Both the position numbers and the translations under genes were made by a program. DNA of 48,405 nt from Verrucomicrobiia bacterium. GTDB taxonomy: Bacteria > Verrucomicrobiota > Verrucomicrobiia > Limisphaerales > DSYF01. Below, one piece after another: positions 27,103-34,756 of this stretch. Below the pieces are notes generated by a model. It saw nothing but the letters and a program-made list of their open reading frames with translations, ran no database searches and was not told the DNA's origin. The stretch is from the NCBI GenBank assembly GCA_035765895.1, contig DASTWL010000094.1:1-48405 (forward strand), in the 5' to 3' direction. Position 1 is the stretch's first letter. Every line of letters begins with the position of its first letter.

Positions 27103-27957
27103 CTAAACATACAGCGCCGCCTTCAGGTCGTGCACGAGCACACTCATGAACAGATAGCGCCGGTTGGCATCGGTCTCGATGCATTTCACGATGGCCTTTT
27201 CCAGGGCCGCCGGAATGTCGGGATTCAACTGGCGCGGTGGAATAAACCGGGAACGGTCCAGTTGCGCGCGCAGGATTTCGTTGATGTCGTCGCCCGGAAA
27301 CGGCTTCTGGTTCGTCAAAAGCTCATAGGCCGCCACTCCAAAGGCAAAAATGTCCACCCGCTGATCAATGGGTTTGCCCTGCAACTGCTCCGGCGCCATG
27401 TAAGCGGGCGTTCCCGGATTCTTGGTCAGTTTGAGCGGCGCCTCGACGAGCGGCTGTGCCAGGTCGAAATCCACCAACCGCACGCCGGCATTGCGCGAAA
27501 CGAGCACATTCTCCGGCTTGAAATCCAGGTGCAGATAGCCGCTCTCGTGGACATGCTCCAGCCCTTCGGCCATGTCGAGGATGATCTGGGCCACATTTTC
27601 CGTCAGCACGGGATCGTGCTGGGCGTAAAGCTCCTTCAAGTTCGCGCCTTCGACGTATTCCATGAGGCAATACAACTGCCCCTCGATTTTGCCGTGCTCG
27701 AAATAGCCGATGACGTTGGGATGGCTCTGCACGCTGGCGAGAATTTCACAGCCGCGCTCGAAGCGTTTGCGCGCCGCCCGGTCGCCGCTGAATTCGGGCA
27801 GCATCAGGCGCAGGGCATGCGCCCGGTTGTGGGCGTCGGTGGCCAGCCAGATGTCCGCCATGCCGCCGCTGGCGACCAGTTCCTGCAAAATGAAACGACC
27901 GAACGGACCGGGACCGATCCGTTCGCTGACATCCCTTGTTTGAAACAGCCCAAACAC
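27103..27957 (-). CDS. Ser/Thr protein kinase-like protein with degenerate catalytic motifs
   Basis: A 284-residue, Hanks-type kinase fold without membrane segment or sensor domain. Recognisable landmarks are the glycine-rich loop SGGMADIWLATD (residues 30-41), MEYVEGANLKEL, the catalytic loop HLDFKPENV (143-151), VDFDLA (162-167), the APE motif in PAYMAPEQL (184-192) and VDIFAFGVAAYELLT. Departures from the consensus are clear: the beta-3 Lys (VAIK) is Arg50 in HALRLM, HRD is HLD, and DFG is DFD. Asp145, Lys147 and Asn150 remain. It could be weakly active or a pseudokinase scaffold. The start is a GTG at 27957 with no strong Shine-Dalgarno sequence, 139 bases from the divergent comF-like gene. 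Confidence 0.82.
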   Translation of the reverse strand: MFGLFQTRDVSERIGPGPFGRFILQELVASGGMADIWLATDAHNRAHALRLMLPEFSGDRAARKRFERGCEILASVQSHPNVIGYFEHGKIEGQLYCLMEYVEGANLKELYAQHDPVLTENVAQIILDMAEGLEHVHESGYLHLDFKPENVLVSRNAGVRLVDFDLAQPLVEAPLKLTKNPGTPAYMAPEQLQGKPIDQRVDIFAFGVAAYELLTNQKPFPGDDINEILRAQLDRSRFIPPRQLNPDIPAALEKAIVKCIETDANRRYLFMSVLVHDLKAALYV

Positions 27958-28096
27958 GGAGACAGTTTACTGGCAGACGCGGATGGCCGCCACTGTGGAG
28001 TTTGCGCAAGAACTTTGCACGACGGCTTGGCGCCCGCCGCTCCGGCAGCTATGCTCCCGTCCCGTGGCCGAACGCACCGCGAACGCCCGTGACTGG

Positions 28097-28807
28097 ATGG
28101 ATGCCCTGCTGGGCTTCGTTTATCCATCAGTGTGCCAACTCTGCAACACGGGCCGGGCAACCGCGGCCGAAGGATACGTGTGCGTCAGTTGCTTCCAACG
28201 GGTGCGCTTCATCAAGCCGCCGTTCTGTGAGCGCTGCGGGCTGCCCTTTGAAGGCGACCTCACCACGTCTTTCGAATGCAGCAACTGCCGTGACATGGAA
28301 CTGCATTTCACCTCGGCCCGTTCCGCCGTAATTGCCAAGGACGTGGTGCTCGAAGCCATTCACCGATACAAATACAGCCGCGCGCTGTGGTTCGAGCCGT
28401 TTCTGGGGGGATTGCTCATCAGTGCCGCTGCCGTGGAACTGAAACAATCCGGATGGCAGCGGATCGTGCCCGTGCCGCTGCATCCCACCAAGGCACGCGA
28501 ACGGGAATTCAACCAGTCGCAACGGCTCGCCCGCCAACTGAGCCGCGCCACCGGAATTCCTTTGAACGACCGGTGCCTCCAGCGCGTCCAACCCACCCGC
28601 ACCCAGACCTTGCTGTCGCGCCACGAGCGCGCGGCGAACGTGCGCAGCGCTTTTGCCGTCAGCCGTCGGGCGCAGTTTGCCGGCGAACGTATCGTGTTGA
28701 TCGACGACGTATTTACAACCGGCGCCACCACCAATGCCTGCGCCCGCGCCTTGCGGGCCGCCGGAGCCGGGGAAGTTTGCGTCTGGACAGTCGCGCGGGG
28801 AATTTGA
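28097..28807 (+). CDS. ComF-family phosphoribosyltransferase-like protein
   Basis: A 236-residue protein. The N-terminal cysteine-rich zinc-ribbon-like part has C13xxC16, C29xxC32, C44ERC47GLP and FECSNC. It is followed by a type I phosphoribosyltransferase domain ending in ERIVLIDDVFTTGATTNACA (PRPP loop). Other family motifs are IVPVPLHPTKAREREFNQSQ and RTQTLLSRHERAANVRSAF. Known: ComF/GntX proteins take part in DNA uptake or handling in competent bacteria. No other competence gene is visible here. The start is uncertain: the ATG at 28097 gives MDALLGFVYPSVCQLC, the usual family beginning, and in-frame starts reach back to 27983. Confidence 0.88.
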   Translation: MDALLGFVYPSVCQLCNTGRATAAEGYVCVSCFQRVRFIKPPFCERCGLPFEGDLTTSFECSNCRDMELHFTSARSAVIAKDVVLEAIHRYKYSRALWFEPFLGGLLISAAAVELKQSGWQRIVPVPLHPTKAREREFNQSQRLARQLSRATGIPLNDRCLQRVQPTRTQTLLSRHERAANVRSAFAVSRRAQFAGERIVLIDDVFTTGATTNACARALRAAGAGEVCVWTVARGI

Positions 28808-28881
28808 ATACTGCGAGCCGTCACACGATGCGCAAGCATGCGTGGCGCACGGCTGGCCAACAACCGCCGGAGCGAAGTATA

Positions 28882-29841
28882 ATGAACTCAATGGGAACAA
28901 CCTCGTTCACCAAAAAACTGCCAGGCACCGAAGGCCCGGAACCTGCCCTCACCCCGCCCAACTTGGAAGCCGCCGCCACGGCGTTCCCCAAGAAGAACAA
29001 GGTCAGCAGCGGCAAATCGCGCAAACGGGACATCCCGGAGGGGCTGTGGACCAAATGCCCCAAATGCGCTGAACTGGTTTTCGACAAGGAACTGGACGAG
29101 AACCTCAAAGTCTGCCCCAAGTGCCAGCACCATTTTCCCATCGGCGCCCGCGAACGCATTCACTCGCTCGTGGAAACCTGCACGTTCGAGGAAACCGACG
29201 CGGACATGATCAGCGTCGACGTGCTCAAGTTCACCGGCGCCGCCTCCTACATCGCCAAGCTCGAAACCTATCGCAAGAAATCCACCCAGTTGAAGGACGC
29301 CGTCGTCACCGGCATCGGCAAGATCGGCCCGCACCGCACCGCCCTGGGCGTGATGGACTTCAGTTTTCTTGGCGGGTCGATGGGCTCGGTTGTCGGCGAA
29401 AAGCTGACCCGCCTCATCGAAAAGGCGACCGAAGGTGGCCTGCCCCTCGTCATCATTTCCACCAGCGGCGGCGCCCGCATGTATGAAGGCATGTTCAGCC
29501 TGATGCAGATGGCAAAAACCTGCGCCGCCCTCGCCTATCACGCCAAGGAAAAACTGCCCTACATCAGCGTGCTCACGCATCCCACCACGGCCGGCGTGAT
29601 GGCGAGCTACGCCAGCGTGGGCGACCTCATCATCGCGGAACCACGCGCCATGATCGGCTTCGCCGGGCCTCGCGTCATCAAAGACACAACGCAGGCCGAG
29701 TTGCCGCCGGGATTCCAGACGGCCGAATTCCTCATGGACCGGGGTTTGATCGACGCCATTGTGCAGCGCCTGGAGATGAAGGAAACCCTCACCGAATACA
29801 TTTCCTTCCTGATGAACGGCAAGGCCGCGCAGCAGAAATAA
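28882..29841 (+). CDS. accD: AccD, acetyl-CoA carboxylase carboxyltransferase beta subunit
   Basis: A 319-residue subunit that transfers the carboxyl group from carboxybiotin to acetyl-CoA for fatty acid synthesis. It has the characteristic N-terminal zinc finger (Cys59, Cys62, Cys78, Cys81 in CPKC...CPKC) and the crotonase-fold core. The core motifs are MDFSFLGGSMGSVVGEKLTR, IISTSGGARMYEGMFSLMQM, LTHPTTAGVMASYASVGDLI and AEPRAMIGFAGPRVI. The ~50-residue N-terminal extension before the zinc finger is longer than in E. coli. It needs AccA, which is not in the window. A start at 28891 (MGTTSF) is equally possible and may be the real one given the position of a TATAAT at 28878-28883. Confidence 0.95.
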   Translation: MNSMGTTSFTKKLPGTEGPEPALTPPNLEAAATAFPKKNKVSSGKSRKRDIPEGLWTKCPKCAELVFDKELDENLKVCPKCQHHFPIGARERIHSLVETCTFEETDADMISVDVLKFTGAASYIAKLETYRKKSTQLKDAVVTGIGKIGPHRTALGVMDFSFLGGSMGSVVGEKLTRLIEKATEGGLPLVIISTSGGARMYEGMFSLMQMAKTCAALAYHAKEKLPYISVLTHPTTAGVMASYASVGDLIIAEPRAMIGFAGPRVIKDTTQAELPPGFQTAEFLMDRGLIDAIVQRLEMKETLTEYISFLMNGKAAQQK

Positions 29842-29895
29842 AAACCGCCCGCAGTCACGCGCGCCAACCGGCAGGTGAGCCCACAACCCAGTGGT

Positions 29896-30825
29896 TTACT
29901 GCGTGGCGCTGGCCAGGATGGTCTGAAAGTGCGGTGGCTCCTCTTCACGCGCCACCACGCTGATCTCAATCTGTTTGAAGTCCGCCTCCTCCAGCCAGCG
30001 GTGCAGGTCACTTTCGACAAAGCCGAGCCAGCGGTCGCCGTAAAGTTCGCGCGCCTTCTCGAAGTTGTGCTTGAGCAGGTCGAGAATCATGATCTGCCCG
30101 CCGGGCTTCAAAATCTTGTGCGCGCTGCGCAGCGCGGCGGCAGGTTCCTCCGCGTGATGCAGGGCCTGACTCAAAATCACCAGGTCCACGCAGCTGGCAT
30201 CAATCGGCGGGTTCTGCAAATCGCCCAAACGAAATTCCAGATTCTTCAATCCGTTCTTCTTCGCCTTGGCGGCGGCGAACGCGACGATCTTTTCCGAGTT
30301 GTCCACGGCAATGACCTTTTTGCAGCGGCGCGCAAGCAGTTCACTCAACAACCCTTCGCCCGCGCCCAAATCGGCCACCACCAGCGGCGGCAAAACGCGC
30401 AGCAGCAAATGTCCAAACGCCTGCCACGAACGACCCGGTCCATACACGCGGTCAAAACGGCCGGCTATCTGGTTAAAATAGACCTGCGCCTGCTCTTTGC
30501 GGCGCGTGAGCACACGCTTGAGGTTGATCTGGTCGTGGGAATGTTCCGGCAGTTCATGCGCGCCACGAATCGCGAGTTGGATGAATTCGCTGGCGACCTT
30601 GTCGGCCTGCGGATTGAGCTTGTAAAACGTCCGCTTGCCATCGCGTCGCGCGCACACGAGTTCGCAGTCGGCCAGCAGACCAAGATGTGTGGAGATGCGC
30701 GATTGGCCAAGCCGCGTGATTTCCTGGAGTTCGGCCACGGACAGTTCATCGCGTTCCAGCAACGCGACAATACGCAGACGCGTCGGGTCCGACAGCGCCC
30801 GCAAGGATTTAAGCGTGGAAGACAT
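29896..30825 (-). CDS. ArsR-type regulator fused to SAM/SAH-binding methyltransferase domain (SahR-like)
   Basis: A 309-residue protein. Residues ~5-85 form an ArsR winged helix (LRALSDPTRLRIVALLERDE, LSVAELQEITRLGQSRISTH). Residues ~125-290 form a class I methyltransferase fold with motif I VVADLGAGEGLLSELLAR, an acidic residue ending strand 2 (VIAVDNSE) and VDLVILSQALHHAEEPAAAL. No cysteine pair typical of metal-sensing ArsR proteins is seen in the DNA-binding helix. Known: SahR regulators of the SAM cycle in Proteobacteria are ArsR-family proteins that sense S-adenosylhomocysteine and control metK/ahcY. The gene is divergent from metK-ahcY, 218 bases away, which strongly suggests this role. 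A catalytic methyltransferase function is not excluded. Confidence 0.88.
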   Translation of the reverse strand: MSSTLKSLRALSDPTRLRIVALLERDELSVAELQEITRLGQSRISTHLGLLADCELVCARRDGKRTFYKLNPQADKVASEFIQLAIRGAHELPEHSHDQINLKRVLTRRKEQAQVYFNQIAGRFDRVYGPGRSWQAFGHLLLRVLPPLVVADLGAGEGLLSELLARRCKKVIAVDNSEKIVAFAAAKAKKNGLKNLEFRLGDLQNPPIDASCVDLVILSQALHHAEEPAAALRSAHKILKPGGQIMILDLLKHNFEKARELYGDRWLGFVESDLHRWLEEADFKQIEISVVAREEEPPHFQTILASATQ

Positions 30826-30968
30826 TCATTTGTTGTGCCCGCTCGAAGCGCGGTTTTGGCGCCGCTCAGCACGCACGTTTATGGAACCGTTGTTTAGCAC
30901 GGATGGACCCAACACTGCACAAGCCTGGGCCCGCATCCTGCCGGCCCGAAATTTTTTCGTAAAAGCGT

Positions 30969-30996
30969 TTGACGCGTTTGCCTGCTTTTATATCAT
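30969..30996 (+). promoter_or_regulatory. Candidate sigma70-type promoter of metK-ahcY
   Basis: TTGACG (30969-30974) and TATCAT (30991-30996) are spaced 16 bases apart and lie 48 bases upstream of the metK ATG. The patch is AT-rich relative to surrounding DNA. The -10 hexamer overlaps the palindromic operator listed next. The promoter was assigned by eye. Confidence 0.5.
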
Positions 30997-31008
30997 CAAA
31001 TCTTGATG
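30994..31008. promoter_or_regulatory. Perfect palindrome CATCAA-ATC-TTGATG, candidate SahR-like operator
   Basis: The 6-bp arms CATCAA (30994-30999) and TTGATG (31003-31008) are perfectly complementary around a 3-base spacer. The site overlaps the putative -10 box of metK and would block RNA polymerase if bound. A second dyad, GTCAA (31010-31014) with TTGAC (31022-31026), follows at once and may be a weaker half of the same operator. A short palindrome centred near the promoter is the usual ArsR-family arrangement. Confidence 0.62.
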
Positions 31009-31043
31009 CGTCAATATGTTGTTGACACAAAACTAAAGAACAC

Positions 31044-32255
31044 ATGAGCAACCGTTACATTTTCTCATCCGAGTCTGTTGGTGAAGGCCATCCGGACAAG
31101 GTCGCCGACACCATTTCCGATTCCATTTTGGACGCCTGTCTGGCGGTCGATAATACCAGCCGCGTCGCGTGCGAAACGTTTGTCAAAAGCAACCAGGTTG
31201 TTGTTGGCGGCGAAATTACGATTCCCAAATTGCAGGATCACGCCAAGGGCACCACGAAGCCGATCGACACGGTGATCAACGTCGGCCACGTCGTGCGCCA
31301 TGCCATTCGCGACATCGGTTATGTGAATGACGACGACGTGTTTCACGCGGACAGAGTGTTCATCAACAATTTCCTCACCGCGCAATCACCCGACATCAAG
31401 CAAGGCGTGGACGCCAAAAAGGCCAAGGGCAAAAAGACCGCCGAACAAGGCGCCGGCGACCAAGGCATCATGTTCGGTTACGCGTGTAATGAAACGCCTG
31501 AACTCATGCCGGCGCCGATCATGTATGCGCACCGCCTCGGTCGCGAGCTGACCAAGATTCGCAAGAGCGGCAAGGTGCCGTGGTTGCGGCCCGACGCCAA
31601 ATCGCAGGTGTCCGTGGAATACGTGGACGGCAAGCCGACCCGCGTGACCAACGTGGTCATCTCCACCCAGCACGCCGCGAGCGTGGAACATCGCGAGATT
31701 GAAAAGTTTTGCATTGAGAAAATCATCAAGCAGGTGCTGCCGGCGAAGATGCTCACCGCGAAACCGGAATTTCTCATCAATCCCACCGGCCGGTTCGTCG
31801 TCGGCGGACCGCAGGGCGACAGTGGTTTGACCGGCCGCAAGATCATTGTGGACACCTACGGCGGCATGGGCCGTCACGGCGGCGGCGCGTTCTCCGGCAA
31901 AGATCCGAGCAAGGTGGATCGCAGTGCCGCCTACATGGGCCGCTGGGTCGCCAAGAACATTGTCGCCGCGAAACTTGCCGCGAGGTGCGAAGTGCAATTC
32001 GCCTACGCCATTGGCCATCCGCGTCCGGTGAGCGTGCACATTGACACCTTTGGCACCGGCACCGTGAGCGACGACCGGATTTTGAAGGCCGTGCTGAAAG
32101 TGTTCAGCTTCAAACCGGCGGACATCGTGCAGCAATTGAATTTGCTCCGTCCAATTTATCGCAAGACCACCAACTATGGTCACTTCGGCAAGAACGACAA
32201 GGATTTGACCTGGGAAGCAACAGACAAGGTTCAGGCACTACGCAAGAGCATCTGA
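31044..32255 (+). CDS. metK: MetK, S-adenosylmethionine synthetase
   Basis: A 403-residue enzyme making SAM from methionine and ATP. Diagnostic motifs are [19 protein letters not shown] at the N-terminus (ATP-binding His and acidic metal ligand), [16 protein letters not shown] near residue 138 (signature 1), and [20 protein letters not shown] (signature 2 region) with [19 protein letters not shown] after it. A short Lys-rich insertion ([13 protein letters not shown]) precedes GAGDQG. It is first gene of the metK-ahcY operon, with ahcY starting 46 bases after its stop. The ATG at 31044 has only a weak AAAGAA upstream. Confidence 0.97.
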   Translation: MSNRYIFSSESVGEGHPDKVADTISDSILDACLAVDNTSRVACETFVKSNQVVVGGEITIPKLQDHAKGTTKPIDTVINVGHVVRHAIRDIGYVNDDDVFHADRVFINNFLTAQSPDIKQGVDAKKAKGKKTAEQGAGDQGIMFGYACNETPELMPAPIMYAHRLGRELTKIRKSGKVPWLRPDAKSQVSVEYVDGKPTRVTNVVISTQHAASVEHREIEKFCIEKIIKQVLPAKMLTAKPEFLINPTGRFVVGGPQGDSGLTGRKIIVDTYGGMGRHGGGAFSGKDPSKVDRSAAYMGRWVAKNIVAAKLAARCEVQFAYAIGHPRPVSVHIDTFGTGTVSDDRILKAVLKVFSFKPADIVQQLNLLRPIYRKTTNYGHFGKNDKDLTWEATDKVQALRKSI

Positions 32256-32267
32256 CGCGATGTCGAT

Positions 32268-32279
32268 TCAACCAGTTGA
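32268..32279. repeat. Short palindrome TCAAC-CA-GTTGA in the metK-ahcY spacer
   Basis: A 5-bp dyad with a 2-base spacer sits inside a wider imperfect dyad (GATTC at 32265-32269, GAATC at 32281-32285), between metK and ahcY. It resembles the CAA/TTG half-sites of the upstream operator, but it could be coincidental. Confidence 0.35.
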
Positions 32280-32300
32280 CGAATCAACCAATTAACAAGC

Positions 32301-33776
32301 ATGAGCAAAATCCAACTTTCACCCTCGCGCCGCGCCGTTTTGAAATCGCGCGGCAATGGCAACGGCAAATCCAAGCGCGACTTCGCGGTCCGCGATCTTT
32401 CGCTGGCCGAGTTCGGGCGCAAGGCCATCACGATTTCCGAGCACGAAATGCCCGGCCTCATGGCCATCCGCAAGAAATATGGTCCGAGCAAGCCGCTCAA
32501 AGGCGTGCGCATCACCGGCTCGCTGCACATGACCATTGAAACGGCGATTCTCATCGAAACGCTGGTGGAACTCGGCGCGTCCGTGCGCTGGGCGAGCTGC
32601 AACATTTTCTCGACGCAAGATCACGCCGCCGCCGCCATTGCCGCCGCCGGCGTGCCCGTGTTCGCGCACAAGGGCGAAACGCTTGAAGAATATTGGGACT
32701 TCACGCTGCGCGCGTTGACGCATCCCGGCAACCAAGGCCCGCAGCTCATCGTGGACGACGGTGGTGATGCCACGCTGCTCATTCACAAAGGCTACGAACT
32801 CGAGAACGGCAGCGACTGGGTCAACACGCCCAGCGACAACCACGAAGTCGCCGTCATCAAGGCGCTGCTCAAGCGCGTTGCGAAGGAACGTCCCGGTTTC
32901 TGGCACGAAGTCGTGAAGGATTGGAAGGGCGTTTCCGAAGAAACGACCACCGGCGTGCACCGCCTTTACCAGATGTTGGAGCAAGGCAAGTTGCTCGTTC
33001 CGGCGATCAATGTGAACGACTCGGTCACCAAGTCCAAGTTCGACAACCTCTACGGCTGCCGCGAATCGCTCGCCGACGGCATCAAGCGCGCCACCGACGT
33101 GATGATTGCGGGCAAGGTCGCGGTCGTCTGCGGTTACGGCGACGTCGGCAAAGGCAGCGCGCATTCGCTCCGCGGCTTCGGCGCGCGCGTCATTGTCACC
33201 GAGATTGATCCCATCAACGCGCTCCAGGCCGCGATGGAAGGTTTCGAAGTCACCACGCTCGAAGACACGCTCGGCACGGGCGACATTTACGTGACGACCA
33301 CCGGCAATCGCGACGTCATCACCCTCGATCACATCCTCAAGCTGAAGGACCAGGCGATCGTGTGTAACATCGGCCACTTCGACAATGAAATTCAGGTGGA
33401 CCGCCTGAACAACCTCAAGGGCGTGAAGCGCATCAACGTAAAGCCGCAGTATGATAAATACGTGCTGCCCAATGGCCGCACGATTTACCTGCTCGCCGAA
33501 GGCCGCCTCGTGAACCTCGGCTGCGCCACCGGCCATCCGAGTTTCGTGATGAGCAACAGCTTCACCAACCAGGTGCTTGCCCAGTTGGACCTGTGGAAGA
33601 ACCGCGAGACGAACAAGGTGGGCGTCTATCGTCTGCCCAAGCACCTCGATGAAGAAGTCGCCCGCCTGCACCTCGAACGCATCGGCGTGAAGCTGACCAA
33701 GCTTACGAAGAAGCAGGCCGAATACCTCGGCGTGCCGGTCGAAGGCCCCTACAAGGCGGAGCATTACCGGTATTGA
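32301..33776 (+). CDS. ahcY: AhcY, S-adenosylhomocysteine hydrolase
   Basis: A 491-residue NAD-dependent enzyme splitting SAH into adenosine and homocysteine, relieving product inhibition of methyltransferases. Motifs are [58 protein letters not shown] (catalytic Lys/Asp region) and [20 protein letters not shown] (NAD-binding Rossmann loop). The expected C-terminus, [10 protein letters not shown], is complete. The length and the ~40-residue insertion around residues 180-215 match the longer bacterial (proteobacterial-type) form. It is second in the operon with metK, followed 24 bases after its stop codon by a strong terminator. The N-terminal 45 residues ([14 protein letters not shown]...) are a polar extension. 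Confidence 0.97.
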   Translation: MSKIQLSPSRRAVLKSRGNGNGKSKRDFAVRDLSLAEFGRKAITISEHEMPGLMAIRKKYGPSKPLKGVRITGSLHMTIETAILIETLVELGASVRWASCNIFSTQDHAAAAIAAAGVPVFAHKGETLEEYWDFTLRALTHPGNQGPQLIVDDGGDATLLIHKGYELENGSDWVNTPSDNHEVAVIKALLKRVAKERPGFWHEVVKDWKGVSEETTTGVHRLYQMLEQGKLLVPAINVNDSVTKSKFDNLYGCRESLADGIKRATDVMIAGKVAVVCGYGDVGKGSAHSLRGFGARVIVTEIDPINALQAAMEGFEVTTLEDTLGTGDIYVTTTGNRDVITLDHILKLKDQAIVCNIGHFDNEIQVDRLNNLKGVKRINVKPQYDKYVLPNGRTIYLLAEGRLVNLGCATGHPSFVMSNSFTNQVLAQLDLWKNRETNKVGVYRLPKHLDEEVARLHLERIGVKLTKLTKKQAEYLGVPVEGPYKAEHYRY

Positions 33777-33800
33777 ACAAATTCAAATCTGAAACACGCC

Positions 33801-33833
33801 AGGCGAACGGGCAACCGTTCGCCTTTTTGTTTT
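33801..33833 (+). terminator. Rho-independent terminator of metK-ahcY
   Basis: A perfect 10-bp stem, AGGCGAACGG (33801-33810) with CCGTTCGCCT (33815-33824), is closed by a GCAA tetraloop. A T-rich tail (TTTTTGTTTT) begins in the last stem pair. Confidence 0.93.
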
Positions 33834-33863
33834 CAAGGCGGCGCGTTTTGTCATCATGCGCCC

Positions 33864-34716
33864 ATGGAACACACGCCATCCAAGGGAAACGTCCTGCTGC
33901 GCGCGCTGCGCAAAGTGGTGTGGCTCGTCGGAATTCTCTACCTGGCGTTGTGCGCATTCATGGCACTGTTTCAACGCGCGTTGATTTATCATCCGACGGT
34001 CGTTCCGGCCGCGCGAGTGGATCAAATGGCTCAGGCCGCCCGGCTGGTGCGCTGGCATGATGCGGCTCACCGGATCATTGGCTTCCAACTTGCGGCCTCC
34101 ACCGCGCCACCGCGCGGCAGCGTTTTGATTCTCCACGGCAACGCCGGCTCCGCCACCGGCAGTTCCTTTTACGCAGAAACCCTCCGGCGCGTCGCCCCGT
34201 TTGACGCGTATCTGCTCGAGTATCCCGCCTTTCAAGATCGCCCTGGCTCGCCCAGTGAACAAAGCCTGTTTAAGGCCGCTGCCGAGGCGCTGCAAGCGTT
34301 GCCGACAAATGCACCGGTGTATGTGGTGGGTGAATCGCTTGGCTCGGGCGTGGCCGCCTATCTGGCCGGCACATTCCCCGACCGGATCGCCGGACTCCTC
34401 CTGCTGTCGCCGTTCAATGACCTGGCCAGCGTCGGCCAGTATCAATACCCCATGCTGCCGGTCCGCCTGCTGCTGCGCCGACCGCTTCCCTTCCGCGACG
34501 CTCCTCCGGAATTATCACGGCCCCGTCGCCGTCGTGGTGGATGGACGGGACACCGTGGTGCCGGAGCAATTCGGCCTCCGGCTTTACGAAGGCTATGCGG
34601 GCCCGAAATGGCTGTGGCGTTTTCCCAACGGTGTGCACACGCAGATCATGGCGCCTCCGGAAGTCTTCTGGAGCGAAGTCGTCGCCTTCTGGCAAAATCC
34701 CGGCGCGCCCCACTGA
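33864..34716 (+). pseudogene. Alpha/beta hydrolase (BEM46-like), interrupted by a one-base frameshift
   Basis: The N-terminal frame from the ATG at 33864 encodes a membrane anchor (VVWLVGILYLALCAFMALF) and a hydrolase core with ILHGNAGSATGSS (oxyanion loop), YVVGESLGSGVAAYLAG (nucleophile elbow Ser) and LLLLSPFNDLASVGQYQYPM. After residue ~205 the frame becomes Arg/Pro-rich and non-homologous. In the +1 frame the expected rest continues, LRNYHGPVAVVVDGRDTVVP (catalytic Asp) and FPNGVHTQIM (catalytic His), ending at 34716. Removing one C in CGCCGA at 34476-34481 joins the two exactly (LLLRDRFPSATLLRNYHGPV). It is either a true recent frameshift or a base-calling error. The intact product would be ~283 residues. 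Confidence 0.85.
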
Positions 34717-34756
34717 TGCCGGCCGCAGACTCGGCGACGCCGTTCCGCCCGCATCG

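Noticed and set aside
31022-31027. TTGACA just before metK as a -35 box
   Set aside because: Its matching -10 would fall at the metK start codon, too close for a usual leader. The pair at 30969/30991 fits better.
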